Assembly (NCBI GenBank): GCA_900318145.1
Contig: ONJM01000015.1
Coordinates: 1-60,173 of the forward strand
Length of the DNA stretch: 60,173 nucleotides
Origin: an uncultured Eubacteriales bacterium
Lineage (GTDB): Bacteria > Bacillota > Clostridia > Christensenellales > Aristaeellaceae
Direction: 5' to 3'
Position numbers and translations under genes: made by a program. The notes below the pieces were generated by a model. That model searched no databases. It was not told where the DNA came from and saw only the letters and a list, made by a program, of their open reading frames with translations. This document shows positions 34,853-43,985 of this stretch, piece by piece; the first letter of the stretch is position 1, and every line of letters begins with the position of its first letter.

Positions 34853-35797
34853 ATGAAATTTCAGCATGAACCGGTGCTCCTGCAGGAAGTGCTGCAGTGG
34901 ATGGACGTACGGAGGGACGGTGTCTACTGCGACGGTACACTGGGCGGCGGAGGTCACAGCGGAGCGATTCTGAAAGCTTCCGGCGGTACGGCTGTACTGT
35001 ATGGTATCGACCGGGACGAAACAGCAATTGCCGCAGCGTCGGAGCGTCTGCGTCAGTATCCGGGCTTTCACGCGATCCGCGGCAACTTCCACGACGGGAA
35101 GGCGCTGCTGGAAGCAGCCGGGACCGGTCCGCTGGACGGTGTACTGCTGGATCTGGGTGTTTCCAGTCCGCAGCTGGATACGGCTGAACGCGGATTCAGC
35201 TACCATACAGACGCACCGCTGGATATGCGGATGGACAGGAGCAGCGGCATGACCGCAGCAGAATTCCTGAACACGGCGGAAGAGAAAGAGATTATGCGTG
35301 TGATCCGGGACTATGGTGAAGAGAAATGGGCTGCCCGGATCGCCGGGATGATCTGTGAACGCCGGGAAAGAAAACCCATTGAGACTACCTTCGACCTGGT
35401 GGAGGCGGTGGATGCCGCAATTCCGAAGGCTGTTCGCCGGAAGGATGACGGGCATCCGGCCCGCAGAACGTTCCAGGCGGTCCGGATCGCCGTGAATGAT
35501 GAACTCGCACCGCTGGAACAGTCGCTGAAAGACTTTGTTTCCTGTCTGAAGCCAGGGGGAAGGATCTGTGTTATCACCTTTCATTCCCTCGAGGACAGGA
35601 TCGTAAAAAACTGTTTCAGGACGCTGGAGCATCCGTGCGTCTGTCCGCCAAAGGCGCCGATCTGCGTATGCGGACGGAAACCAAGCCTGAAGGTACTTGC
35701 CGGCGGCGTGATTGTTCCGTCTGCCGAAGAAACGGAGCGTAACTCCAGAGCCCGGAGTGCTAAACTGAGGGTAGCCGAAAAAATCGGGGAGGTATGA
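34853..35797 (+). CDS. rsmH: 16S rRNA (cytosine(1402)-N4)-methyltransferase
   Basis: RsmH (MraW) methylates C1402 in the decoding centre of 16S rRNA. The 314-residue protein has HEPVLLQEVL at the start, then the SAM-binding YCDGTLGGGGHS. LLDLGVSSPQLD and ERGFSY carry the catalytic region. Later segments are RRTFQAVRIAVN and VITFHSLEDRIVK. In many Firmicutes this gene begins the division cluster; here it instead lies between valS and rsmI. Its functional partner RsmI methylates the same nucleotide, and the two genes are 3 bases apart, so both modifications are made together. Confidence 0.96.
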   Translation: MKFQHEPVLLQEVLQWMDVRRDGVYCDGTLGGGGHSGAILKASGGTAVLYGIDRDETAIAAASERLRQYPGFHAIRGNFHDGKALLEAAGTGPLDGVLLDLGVSSPQLDTAERGFSYHTDAPLDMRMDRSSGMTAAEFLNTAEEKEIMRVIRDYGEEKWAARIAGMICERRERKPIETTFDLVEAVDAAIPKAVRRKDDGHPARRTFQAVRIAVNDELAPLEQSLKDFVSCLKPGGRICVITFHSLEDRIVKNCFRTLEHPCVCPPKAPICVCGRKPSLKVLAGGVIVPSAEETERNSRARSAKLRVAEKIGEV

Positions 35798-35800
35798 TGA

Positions 35801-36661
35801 ATGGCTGCACTGTATGTTGTGGCAACCCCGATCGGCAATCTGCAGGATTTTTCTCCCCGGGCGGCGGAAACGATGAAAAAAGCCGGACTGATTATTGCTG
35901 AAGACACGCGGGTTACGATGAAACTCTGCCAGGTCTTTGGCTTTCGTGCACCCCTTGTCAGCTGCCACCGTCACAATGAGGACAGCAAGGCGGAATCACT
36001 GGCGGAAAAAATCCTTGCGGAGGATCTGGATGCCGCCCTGGTGACGGATGCGGGGACGCCATGCATCTCAGATCCGGGGAACGAGGTTGTACGCGCCTGT
36101 ATCGGAAAAGGGATCCCGGTGATCCCGGTTCCTGGCTGCTGCGCGGGTATCGCTGCGCTGTCCGTCAGCGGAACGGACGCACGGGAATTTGCTTTTTACG
36201 GCTTTCTTCCCAGAGAAAAAAAGGCACTGAGGGAAAAACTGCGGGAGATCGCTGGCGGTATACCGGTTGCAGTGCTTCATGAATCACCGTTCAGGATTAC
36301 GGAGCTGACGGAAATGATTGTTGAGGTTCTGCCGGAAGCCGGAATGACAGTGTGCTGTGATCTGACCAAGCTGCATGAAAAGACACTGTACGGACGGCCG
36401 GAAATGGTTCTTTCAGCGCTGAAAGCCAATGATAAAACCGAAAAAGGTGAGTATTGCGTTGTGCTGGATCTGCACGGAGTCAGCAGACCGGAGCCGCCGA
36501 AGGAGGAGCGGGAGCTTTCAGTGGAAGCCAGACTGATTGAGGAAATGAAACAGGGGAGAACTCTTCGGGAAGCGCAGGAGAGGCTGACAGAAGCGGGAGA
36601 AAAAAAGAATGCCGTCAAACAGGCGGCGATTCTTCTGAAGAACCTGTTCAGTGAACAGTAA
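35801..36661 (+). CDS. rsmI: 16S rRNA (cytidine(1402)-2'-O)-methyltransferase
   Basis: RsmI adds the 2'-O-methyl group to C1402 of 16S rRNA. The 286-residue protein begins YVVATPIGNLQDFS and has AEDTRVTMKL, SCHRHNE, TDAGTPCISDPG and VPGCCAG, all hallmarks of this tetrapyrrole-methylase-fold family. GGGGAGG lies 8 bases before the ATG. It ends the valS-rsmH-rsmI unit, closed by a long bidirectional terminator. Confidence 0.96.
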   Translation: MAALYVVATPIGNLQDFSPRAAETMKKAGLIIAEDTRVTMKLCQVFGFRAPLVSCHRHNEDSKAESLAEKILAEDLDAALVTDAGTPCISDPGNEVVRACIGKGIPVIPVPGCCAGIAALSVSGTDAREFAFYGFLPREKKALREKLREIAGGIPVAVLHESPFRITELTEMIVEVLPEAGMTVCCDLTKLHEKTLYGRPEMVLSALKANDKTEKGEYCVVLDLHGVSRPEPPKEERELSVEARLIEEMKQGRTLREAQERLTEAGEKKNAVKQAAILLKNLFSEQ

Positions 36662-36680
36662 TGTTAAAGGTTTATCAGCT

Positions 36681-36721
36681 GTAAAGTAAAGGGATGCCGG
36701 AGCGGCATCCCTTTACTTTAC
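36681..36721. terminator. Bidirectional terminator between rsmI and glgP
   Basis: An 18-bp perfect stem (36681-36698 with 36704-36721) and a 5-base loop. T-rich ends on both strands (CTTTACTTTA) let it stop rsmI and the converging glgP. The base directly after the stem is the first of the glgP stop codon. Confidence 0.85.
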
Positions 36722-39061
36722 TCATACATTCCAGATCTCCTTCGCGTACTGGCGGATTGTCCGGTCTGAGGAAAATTTACCGGCGTGAGCGATATTCATA
36801 AGGCATTTACGGGCAAAGGCTGCATCCGCGGCGCCGGCATCACAGATTGCCTTCAGCTTCGCTTCATAGTAGCTTTCAAAGTCCTTCATGACGAAGTAGT
36901 GGTCCGGTTTATGCCAGGATGCGCCTTCGAGAATTGCGTCATGGAGTTCCTTCAGCGCACCGTCCTCATCCGGGAAGGTACCGTCCGTCAGCGTATCCAG
37001 CGCCCTGCGGAGCAGTGTGTTCTTTTTATAAATCTTCTTCGGGTCATAGGACGCTCTGATCTTTTCCAGTTCGTCTACGGTGGCACCGAAAATATAGTTG
37101 TTTTCCACTCCGGCTTCCTCGACGATTTCAACGTTGGCACCGTCAAAGGTTCCAAGCGTTACGGCACCGTTAAGCATCAGCTTCATGTTGCCGGTACCGG
37201 AAGCTTCCGTGCCGGCAGGGGAAATCTGCTCGGAGATATCAGCGGCAGGAATGATTTTCTCTGCCCAGGAACAGTTGTAGTTCTGGACGAAAACCACTTT
37301 CATGCGTTCCTTTGTCTTCGGATCGCTGTTGACTTTTTCCGCAATCATGTTGATCCAGTGGATTACAGCTTTGGCACGATCATATCCCGGAGCTGCCTTG
37401 GCGCCGAAGATAAACGCCACTGGCGGAAGATCCTTCAGCCGGCCTTTTTTCACTTCGTCATATATCGCGAGAATACTCAGCGCGTTCATAAACTGGCGCT
37501 TATATTCATGCAGACGCTTGATCTGCACGTCGAAAACCATTTCCGGATTCAGCGCGACGCCTTCACGTTTCGCTATTTCCGCGCAAAGCTGCTCTTTTTT
37601 GGTTCTCTTGACAGCCAGAAACTTTTCACACAGCTCGGTGCTGATCTGCGGATCGAGTTCCTGCAGCCGGTTAAGATCGTTAATGAAACCGGGACCGATC
37701 CTGCTTTCGATCAGCCCGCACAGTTCCGGATTGCACAGGCCGAGCCAGCGGCGCTGGGTAATGCCGTTGGTTTTGTTCTGGAAACGTTCCGGATAGAGCT
37801 TATACCATTCGGCAAACACGTCATTTTTCAGAATTTCCGTATGCAGGGCGGCGACACCGTTGATCGCGTGAGAGACATAAACTGCAAGTTCAGCCATATG
37901 TATGCGGCCATCGAGAATGATGCACAGGGAAGGTGAGATTTCCTTTCCTGCTTTTTTCATTTCACGACGAAAACGGGCGTCGATTTTCCGAATGATGCCG
38001 ACGATCTGCGGACAGACAGAGGAAAGCAGGGAAAGATCCCATTTTTCCAGAGCTTCCTGCATGACGGTGTGATTGGTATAGGCAAAAGTGGCGCGGGCAA
38101 TGAGGAAAGCATCCTCGAAGGAAACGCCGTTCTCGCCGAGAAGGCGTATCAGCTCGGGAATCGCCATGGCCGGGTGGGTATCGTTCAGCTGCGCGGCGTT
38201 TTCTGCCGCGAAGCGGGAGTAATCGCTGCCATGGCGCTTCCGGTAAGCGCGGAGCAGATCCTGCATAGTGGCTGAAACCAGCACGTACTGCTGCTTCACG
38301 CGCATCTGCCGGCCTTCTTTTTTGGTATCATTGGGATACAGAAACTTAGTGATGTCTTCTGCCTGGTTCTTGCCGGCGGCGGCTTTTGCGTATTCCTGGT
38401 TGTTGAAAAGCCTGAAATCAATCTCATGGAGGCTTTCCGTCTGCCACAGGCGCAGCGTGCCGATGTTCTTCGCACCGTAGCCGATAACCGGCATATCGTA
38501 GGGAACAGCCAGCACGTCTCCGGTCTTCATATGAACGATTACGGATTCATCCTCCCGCCGGATGGACCACGGATCGCCGTAACGGGACCAGTCATCCGGC
38601 TCTTCACACTGGCGGCCGTTGACAAAAAACTGTTTGAAAAGGCCGTACCGGAAACGGAGTCCGTAGCCGGTCAGCGGAATATCGCAGGTTACCGCACTGT
38701 CCATAAAACAGGCGGCGAGACGGCCAAGCCCGCCGTTGCCGAAGGCGTCGTCCTCGATATCTTCCAGGGAGGCAAGATCCACACCCTTTTCAGCAAGGAG
38801 CCTGCGGGTTTCATCCAGCAGTCCCATGCAGTACAGATTGTTAAAAACGAGGCGTCCGACGAGAAACTCCATGGACAGGTAAGCCGCTTTTCTGCGCGGA
38901 AAACGTTCCTCTTCCTTCTTCTTCCACAGGGGAGCAATAGCGTCCATTGCCGCGAGGGACAGTGCGTTATGAAGCTCAGTCGCGGAGGCATCCTTCAGTT
39001 CCTTATGGGTTTCCGTCAACAGGTGCTGTTCAGCGTTTTTGATCAGCTGCTTCGCGTTCAT
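36722..39061 (-). CDS. glgP: Glycogen / alpha-glucan phosphorylase
   Basis: GlgP cuts glucose-1-phosphate from the non-reducing ends of glycogen or maltodextrins using phosphate and PLP. The 779-residue protein has all key segments. These are YLSMEFLVGR (near residue 60), GNGGLGRLAACFMDS, LNDTHPAMAIPEL, KRLHEYKRQ and the PLP-lysine motif EASGTGNMKLML (Lys627). The ATG is preceded by AGGAGGT at about 11 bases. It follows malQ by 8 bases and forms the end of the lacI-malQ-glgP operon; MalQ lengthens short glucans so that phosphorylase can use them. Confidence 0.97.
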   Translation of the reverse strand: MNAKQLIKNAEQHLLTETHKELKDASATELHNALSLAAMDAIAPLWKKKEEERFPRRKAAYLSMEFLVGRLVFNNLYCMGLLDETRRLLAEKGVDLASLEDIEDDAFGNGGLGRLAACFMDSAVTCDIPLTGYGLRFRYGLFKQFFVNGRQCEEPDDWSRYGDPWSIRREDESVIVHMKTGDVLAVPYDMPVIGYGAKNIGTLRLWQTESLHEIDFRLFNNQEYAKAAAGKNQAEDITKFLYPNDTKKEGRQMRVKQQYVLVSATMQDLLRAYRKRHGSDYSRFAAENAAQLNDTHPAMAIPELIRLLGENGVSFEDAFLIARATFAYTNHTVMQEALEKWDLSLLSSVCPQIVGIIRKIDARFRREMKKAGKEISPSLCIILDGRIHMAELAVYVSHAINGVAALHTEILKNDVFAEWYKLYPERFQNKTNGITQRRWLGLCNPELCGLIESRIGPGFINDLNRLQELDPQISTELCEKFLAVKRTKKEQLCAEIAKREGVALNPEMVFDVQIKRLHEYKRQFMNALSILAIYDEVKKGRLKDLPPVAFIFGAKAAPGYDRAKAVIHWINMIAEKVNSDPKTKERMKVVFVQNYNCSWAEKIIPAADISEQISPAGTEASGTGNMKLMLNGAVTLGTFDGANVEIVEEAGVENNYIFGATVDELEKIRASYDPKKIYKKNTLLRRALDTLTDGTFPDEDGALKELHDAILEGASWHKPDHYFVMKDFESYYEAKLKAICDAGAADAAFARKCLMNIAHAGKFSSDRTIRQYAKEIWNV

Positions 39062-39069
39062 TACAGAGA

Positions 39070-40542
39070 TTACCTCCTGTTTGTTTCTTTATTGAGCGCA
39101 CTGTATTTCATGGAAAGCTCAATGGTCAAAGCATCCGGCTTCATCCGCCAGAGCCAGTTTCCGCCGGTGACGCCAGGGTAATTCATACGCGCCTCCGTGC
39201 CCAGGTGAAGGATATCCTGCATGGGAATGATCGCAGTATCGCATGGACCGCTGAGGATTTTCCGGATAAACGCGTCCGGCGCCTCCTGCTTCTTCTTGAA
39301 TCCCAGAGTATTCATTGCCCGGGAAAGCGCCTGATCCGAAGCGCTTTCAGCCCATCCAAGTACGGTGTCATTGTCGTGCGTTCCGGTGTAGACAACCGTA
39401 TTGGTGCTGTAATTATCCGGGAAATGGGGATTGCTGTTATCCCCGTCAAAGCCGAAGGTAAGCACCTTCATCCCGGGAAATCCGCACCAGTCCAGCAGGC
39501 GCTGCACGCGTTCGTTCACACAGCCGAGATCTTCGGCGATGATGCAGATATCCGGGATTTTCCGCTTCAATACCCTGAAGAGGGCTTTCCCGGGACCGAC
39601 AACCCATTTTCCCTTGCGTGCGTCAGGCATGCCATGCCGGACGGAATAGTAATTCGCGAACCCGATGAAATGGTCAATCCGCACCATATCATACATTTCC
39701 GCCATGGCCTGCATCCGGCTGACCCACCAGTCAAAACCGCGCAGGCGGAGGCGGGTCCAGCGGTACAGCGGGTTTCCCCAGAGCTGGCCGGTTTCTGAAA
39801 AATAATCCGGCGGAACTCCTGCGATCCGTTTTGGCACCCTGTTCCGGTCCAGCTGGAAAATATCAGGATGCGTCCAGGTGTCGGCGGAATCCTCAGCCAC
39901 GTAAATCGGCATATCCCCGAACAGCCGGATTCCGCGCTGGTTGCAGTACTCCTTCAGGGAGAACCACTGACGGTGGAAGAGAAACTGGCAGAAAACATGA
40001 TAGGATATTTCATCTTTCAGGAGCTCCGTGTATTTCCGGACGGCTTCAGGCTTTCGCAGGACGATATCCCGGTCCGGCCAGGCGGAGAACATAGCTCCGC
40101 CGAAATGCTCCTTCAGCGCGGTGAACAGGGCGTAATCGGCCACCCAGGGGCGCGCGTCCCGGAACAGGCGGATCTGGTGTTCCAGCCGGGAAAAGGATTC
40201 TGAAAAACACCGGCGCAGCAGCATGGCTTTGTTCTTTCGGACAGCTTCATAATCCACCTTTTCGGGATCCTGAGGCACATACTCTTCCTCATCCCTGTAG
40301 GTGAGGAGCTTTTCCTCCCGCAGGGAACGGCAGGAAATGAACAGCGGGTTTCCCGCGAAGACCGAACCGGACTGATAGGGACTTTCCCCGTATCCCGTGG
40401 GGCCGACGGGCAGAACCTGCCAGATCGTAAAACCGGAAGCCTGCAGAAAATCAGCGAAATCACGGGCCTCCTGCCCGAGGCATCCGATGCCTCCGGGAGA
40501 AGGAAGGGAGGATATATGCAGAAGAATACCGCTGGAACGCAT
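39070..40542 (-). CDS. malQ: 4-alpha-glucanotransferase
   Basis: MalQ (amylomaltase, GH77) moves alpha-1,4-glucan segments between maltodextrins. The 490-residue length is usual for bacterial amylomaltases. Family markers are SSLPSPGGIGCLG, PVGPTGYGESPYQS and GDMPIYVAEDSAD. The catalytic motifs are VRIDHFIG (Asp290), IIAEDLGC (Glu337) and YTGTHDNDT (third acid). AAGGAG lies 8 bases before the ATG. It is the second gene of the lacI-regulated operon. There is no signal peptide, so it acts on imported or stored glucans. Confidence 0.97.
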   Translation of the reverse strand: MRSSGILLHISSLPSPGGIGCLGQEARDFADFLQASGFTIWQVLPVGPTGYGESPYQSGSVFAGNPLFISCRSLREEKLLTYRDEEEYVPQDPEKVDYEAVRKNKAMLLRRCFSESFSRLEHQIRLFRDARPWVADYALFTALKEHFGGAMFSAWPDRDIVLRKPEAVRKYTELLKDEISYHVFCQFLFHRQWFSLKEYCNQRGIRLFGDMPIYVAEDSADTWTHPDIFQLDRNRVPKRIAGVPPDYFSETGQLWGNPLYRWTRLRLRGFDWWVSRMQAMAEMYDMVRIDHFIGFANYYSVRHGMPDARKGKWVVGPGKALFRVLKRKIPDICIIAEDLGCVNERVQRLLDWCGFPGMKVLTFGFDGDNSNPHFPDNYSTNTVVYTGTHDNDTVLGWAESASDQALSRAMNTLGFKKKQEAPDAFIRKILSGPCDTAIIPMQDILHLGTEARMNYPGVTGGNWLWRMKPDALTIELSMKYSALNKETNRR

Positions 40543-40565
40543 GGGAAAATCTCCTTTCTGATCCT

Positions 40566-41585
40566 TTATGACCGGACATGCGGCGGGGCAACGGAATCAC
40601 GGCTGCGGAAAAATGCTTTTACCAGAATGTGGCGGGGAGCCGATCTCTTCTCCATCATATCCAGCAGCAGATGAACACTGCGCTGTGCGATTTCGTCCAC
40701 CGGCTGTTCCACAGTCGTTAAGCGTGGAATTGTATAACGGGTAAGATCGATGCCGTCGAAACCGATCACACTGATATCCTCCGGAACAGATCTGCCGAGA
40801 TCCCGCAGGGCGCGGATTGCCCCGATCGCGACGGCATCGCTCATGGCAAACAGCGCAGTGGTGTCCGGATGGTCCCTGAAATACGCACGTGCGGTGGTAT
40901 AGCCGGCTTCAAGAGAAAAACGGCATTCCCGGTAATCGTCCGGATCAAAGGAAAGACCGCGGTCCGTATATGCTTCGCAGAACCCCTGAAAACGCATAGC
41001 CAGGGAGTCTTCCGCAATGGGATTTGAACCGAACACAGCGATTCTGCGGTGACCGGCGGACAGCAGCTGTTCCCCGACCAGACGTCCCATGCTCCGGTCG
41101 TCCACCGCGACGGAAGAGGCGTTCGGCATGGAAGCGGCCTTGGCGTTTACTGTAGTGAAAACAACGGGTATTTCAAGGTTCCGGATCACACGAACCCTGT
41201 CGTCGATCAGACTGCCGACAAAGATCATTCCCTTGACTTTATTCTGCAGGGTCATTTTCAGGGCTGTTTCAAATTCGTCATCCTTTTCGTCGATATATTC
41301 CGTAACGAAATTGTCCGGAAGGGAAACAGCATGGCTGAGTATGGATTCCGCCAGAGCGTTCAGGAAAGGATTGGACCTTCCGCGGATAATCAGTCCGATT
41401 ACCTCACTGGTCTGCTTCAGACCGCGGGCGTTCTTGTTTCCGACGAAATGATTTTCCTCTATGATCCTTTCGACCTTCTCACGGGTTGCCGGATTGACGT
41501 CGGGACGGTGGTTCAGGACGCGGCTGACGGTTGTCACAGAGACATTTGCGAGCCGGGCGATATCCTTGATGGTGTAGACTTTCAT
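40566..41585 (-). CDS. LacI-family transcription regulator
   Basis: A 339-residue repressor with an N-terminal helix-turn-helix (IKDIARLANVSVTTVSRVLN, residues 5-24), hinge helix and periplasmic-binding-type sugar domain. Its place directly before malQ and glgP implies that it senses maltose, maltodextrin or glucose-phosphate signals. The ATG at 41585 gives the normal HTH start; an upstream in-frame codon adds 19 residues with no support. A LacI-type operator (41628-41641) overlaps its transcription start, so it probably represses itself and the downstream malQ-glgP genes. Confidence 0.93.
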   Translation of the reverse strand: MKVYTIKDIARLANVSVTTVSRVLNHRPDVNPATREKVERIIEENHFVGNKNARGLKQTSEVIGLIIRGRSNPFLNALAESILSHAVSLPDNFVTEYIDEKDDEFETALKMTLQNKVKGMIFVGSLIDDRVRVIRNLEIPVVFTTVNAKAASMPNASSVAVDDRSMGRLVGEQLLSAGHRRIAVFGSNPIAEDSLAMRFQGFCEAYTDRGLSFDPDDYRECRFSLEAGYTTARAYFRDHPDTTALFAMSDAVAIGAIRALRDLGRSVPEDISVIGFDGIDLTRYTIPRLTTVEQPVDEIAQRSVHLLLDMMEKRSAPRHILVKAFFRSRDSVAPPHVRS

Positions 41586-41627
41586 CCGAAGATCATCTCC
41601 CTTGACCGGAATTTCCGGAAACGATAT

Positions 41628-41641
41628 CGGTAACGTTTTCA
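41628..41641 (-). promoter_or_regulatory. LacI-family operator
   Basis: CGGTAACGTTTTCA matches the LacI/CcpA-type consensus TGNAANCGNTTNCA at 8 of the 10 fixed positions and has the central CG. It straddles the expected transcription start of the lacI operon, so binding would block transcription. Confidence 0.55.
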
Positions 41642-41646
41642 ATCAA

Positions 41647-41675
41647 AGGATAGCACAATCCGCCCCAAACGTCAA
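41647..41675 (-). promoter_or_regulatory. Promoter for lacI-malQ-glgP
   Basis: On the minus strand TTGACG (41670-41675), 17 bases, then TATCCT (41647-41652). It lies between the terminator at 41711 and the operator. Confidence 0.6.
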
Positions 41676-41710
41676 TCATGAGTTGCGTCTTTGAAAACCT
41701 TCCCGGGAAA

Positions 41711-41746
41711 AGCAAAAAAACACCGTTCATGCATGCTGAACGGTGT
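41711..41746 (-). terminator. Rho-independent terminator of the dgt-dnaG-rpoD operon
   Basis: A perfect 10-bp stem (41720-41729 with 41737-41746) with a 7-base loop is followed on the minus strand by TTTTTTTGCT. It lies just after the zinc-ribbon gene that ends the operon. Confidence 0.88.
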
Positions 41747-41759
41747 TGTACGGACGCGT

Positions 41760-42461
41760 TTACTGAATGATCATCCGGCCGCAGGTTTCGCATTCCACCA
41801 GTCCGCCGGCTTTGATTTTTGAGAGAACGGCGGAGGGAAGGGATGTGTTGCAGCCGGAGCATTGTCCGTGCGTAAGGCGGGCAACCGGCGGAGAAATGTG
41901 TTTTTTGATAATGTTATATTCCTCGAGCAGCGCGGGATCCACTGAGTCCAACAGCGCTTTTGCTTTCGCTCGCTGCGCGTCAAGCTCGGCTTTTTTGCTC
42001 TGGGATTCGGTTTCATATTCCGCTTTCAGCTGATCAAAAGCCTTTTTGGCATTGGCAGCCTCCACGCGGACGACATACTGCTGTTTTTCGTGGGCAGTGG
42101 CTTCCTTGACGATCCGGGCGATCTCCGCTTCATACTGGCGAATTGTATCCCGGCAGTGGCTGACTTCAGCCATCAGGGCGCGTACATCCTCGGCGGACTG
42201 GGGCGGGTCACTCTCAAAACGATCTTTCAGCGAAAGAAGCTGTGTTTCGGAATGGGCGACAGCTTGCTCGATGATTTCCTTCCGGTCTGTCATGGCGGTG
42301 ATCTCGGCCTCAATCTGCTTGTACTGCTTCTGGCGGTCCAGAATCAAATCGCGGGTTTTCTCGAGCTTCTGGCGGATCGGGGAACGGCGAATGGCATTGG
42401 CAATGGCATCTGCCTTCATATCTTCCGTCTGATAAGCCCACAGCGCTTCAAAGTTTTCCAT
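41760..42461 (-). CDS. C4-type zinc-ribbon coiled-coil protein (DUF164)
   Basis: This 233-residue protein has an extended coiled coil (residues 35-165, heptads rich in Glu, Lys and Ala) followed by a C4 zinc ribbon near the C-terminus: CSGCN and CETCG (about residues 200-230). This is the DUF164 / zf-RING_7 architecture, common in bacteria and often found beside nif3. A nucleic-acid or chaperone-like role is suspected in the literature but not settled. GGAGG lies 7 bases before the ATG at 42461. It closes the operon, separated from nif3 by a hairpin that may lower its expression. Confidence 0.88.
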   Translation of the reverse strand: MENFEALWAYQTEDMKADAIANAIRRSPIRQKLEKTRDLILDRQKQYKQIEAEITAMTDRKEIIEQAVAHSETQLLSLKDRFESDPPQSAEDVRALMAEVSHCRDTIRQYEAEIARIVKEATAHEKQQYVVRVEAANAKKAFDQLKAEYETESQSKKAELDAQRAKAKALLDSVDPALLEEYNIIKKHISPPVARLTHGQCSGCNTSLPSAVLSKIKAGGLVECETCGRMIIQ

Positions 42462-42482
42462 ACAGGAGCCTCCTTCCGACAG

Positions 42483-42510
42483 GAAAAACCCGCCTGTCAC
42501 GGGTGGCGGG
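42483..42510 (-). terminator. Attenuating hairpin at the nif3 3' end
   Basis: On the minus strand CCCGCC (42505-42510) pairs with GGCGGG (42489-42494) and TTTTTCC follows. The stem includes the last codons of nif3, so translation to the stop codon would compete with hairpin formation. Confidence 0.5.
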
Positions 42511-43267
42511 GGAATGCATACGCAGGAACTGCGGACACAAAAACCCGCACTTTAGATTCTACATGATCGAGGGTGTTTTGTAAAGCTTCAGCCAGGGCCG
42601 CGATCCCGGGCTCTTCGGTTGCGAAATGGCCGCATTCCAGCGCAGCAATGCCTGCATCTGCCATGGCCAGCGCGTAATGATGCTTGATTTCCCCGCTGAC
42701 GAAAGCGTCGCATCCTGTTTCTTTTGCCCGGGGCCATTCGCTTCCGCCGCTGCCTGAGCACAAACCAACCCGACGGATGACCCGAGTTTCCGGCGCCATG
42801 ACCCGGACGGTTGTCCTGAGATTCTCTTCCAGAAGATCCGCAAAGTCGCGGACGGTCATGGGCTGCGGCAGAATACCTGAACGGAAAAAGCTGTCGCCGG
42901 AAACCTCTGTCAGGCCGCACAGGGCAGCAAGAGTATCGTTGATGCCGCCTGCCGCCTGATCCAGATTTGTGTGCGCCGCAATCAGACTGATATTCTCCCG
43001 GATAAGGCGCCGGACAATACGTCCTTCATAAGTTGTATCCGTCAGCGTGCGGACCGCGTCGAACATGACGGGATGATGCGTTACAATCAGCTGGGCGCCG
43101 ATTGCTGAGGCTTCATCGATTACAGGCTGTGTAACGTCCAGCGCGAAGAGGACGGAAGTAATTTCCTGGGAAGGGGATCCAACGAGCAGGCCGGAATTAT
43201 CCCCTTCCATCTGTGTGTCAAAAGGCGCGACGGCATGGATGAGATCATGGATTTCCCGAACTTTCAT
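42497..43267 (-). CDS. Nif3-like dinuclear metal-centre protein
   Basis: A 256-residue protein of the Nif3 / YqfO family, a toroidal hexamer with a two-metal site. The metal motifs are visible: LIVTHHPVMFDA, IAAHTNLDQAAGG and the C-terminal CGHFATEEPG, with FVSGEIKHHYAL between. Some members show GTP cyclohydrolase I-type activity; the true function is uncertain. It is the short form without the inserted PII-like domain. AGGAGG lies 6 bases before the ATG. Its place after trmK is typical of the Firmicutes housekeeping operon. Confidence 0.92.
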   Translation of the reverse strand: MKVREIHDLIHAVAPFDTQMEGDNSGLLVGSPSQEITSVLFALDVTQPVIDEASAIGAQLIVTHHPVMFDAVRTLTDTTYEGRIVRRLIRENISLIAAHTNLDQAAGGINDTLAALCGLTEVSGDSFFRSGILPQPMTVRDFADLLEENLRTTVRVMAPETRVIRRVGLCSGSGGSEWPRAKETGCDAFVSGEIKHHYALAMADAGIAALECGHFATEEPGIAALAEALQNTLDHVESKVRVFVSAVPAYAFPRHP

Positions 43268-43289
43268 AATGAACCTCCTGACTGAACGG

Positions 43290-43982
43290 TCAACGGATTG
43301 CGGATTTCAGGAATGAATCATAAAAAGCAAGATCCCTGCGAAGGATGCGCAGTTGGGATTCATCCGGACCGGATGCGGCGGAGAGCCCGCGGATGCGTTC
43401 CTGAAGAACTTCACGCCGCCGCTGCAGGAAAGGAACAAGGACAGGAGACTGCGAACGGAAGAGCGGTCCGCCCAGTCTGATTTCCTGTTCAGTTATCGAT
43501 TCAGCGCCAGGCCTTGCCAGGATCACGAGATAATAGCGCCCCGCGGCAAAGCAGGGTTCTTCCCGGTCGAGACGGTATCCGATATCGCGCAACGCTGAAC
43601 GGATCAGATGCCAGTCCGTATGCGCGGACAGAACCAGGGACGCACCCTGAAGCTTTTCCTGTCCTTCAAGAAGGATATCCCGGATTGTCCTGCCGCCCAT
43701 CCCCATAACCGAAATCATTTCACAGGGTTCATCGATGGGAGAAAGCCCGTCTCCGATGCGGAGAGATACACGATCCGTCAACCGGAGACGCGTCATTTCC
43801 ATCCGGGCATTTTCAAGCGCCTTTGCACTGATGTCTGTCAGAATCATACGCTGACATCGGCCGCGCTGTAACAGCGCGGCCGGCAGGTGAGCGTGATCTG
43901 TCCCGATGTCCGCCGCAAGTTCGCACGCGTCGAAAAGGTCGAACGCCAGCGAAAGGCGGGGATCCAATATTCGTTGCTGCAT
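43290..43982 (-). CDS. trmK: tRNA (adenine(22)-N(1))-methyltransferase
   Basis: TrmK adds a methyl group to A22 of certain tRNAs. The 230-residue protein has a class I SAM fold. LAADIGTDHAHLPAALL carries the SAM loop, ILTDIS the acidic residue, and SVMGMGGRTI the NPPY-like region that is specific for TrmK. The C-terminal helices are present. The ATG lies 3 bases after the rpoD stop, with no clear ribosome binding site, so translation is probably coupled to rpoD. Confidence 0.92.
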   Translation of the reverse strand: MQQRILDPRLSLAFDLFDACELAADIGTDHAHLPAALLQRGRCQRMILTDISAKALENARMEMTRLRLTDRVSLRIGDGLSPIDEPCEMISVMGMGGRTIRDILLEGQEKLQGASLVLSAHTDWHLIRSALRDIGYRLDREEPCFAAGRYYLVILARPGAESITEQEIRLGGPLFRSQSPVLVPFLQRRREVLQERIRGLSAASGPDESQLRILRRDLAFYDSFLKSAIR

Positions 43983-43985
43983 TTT

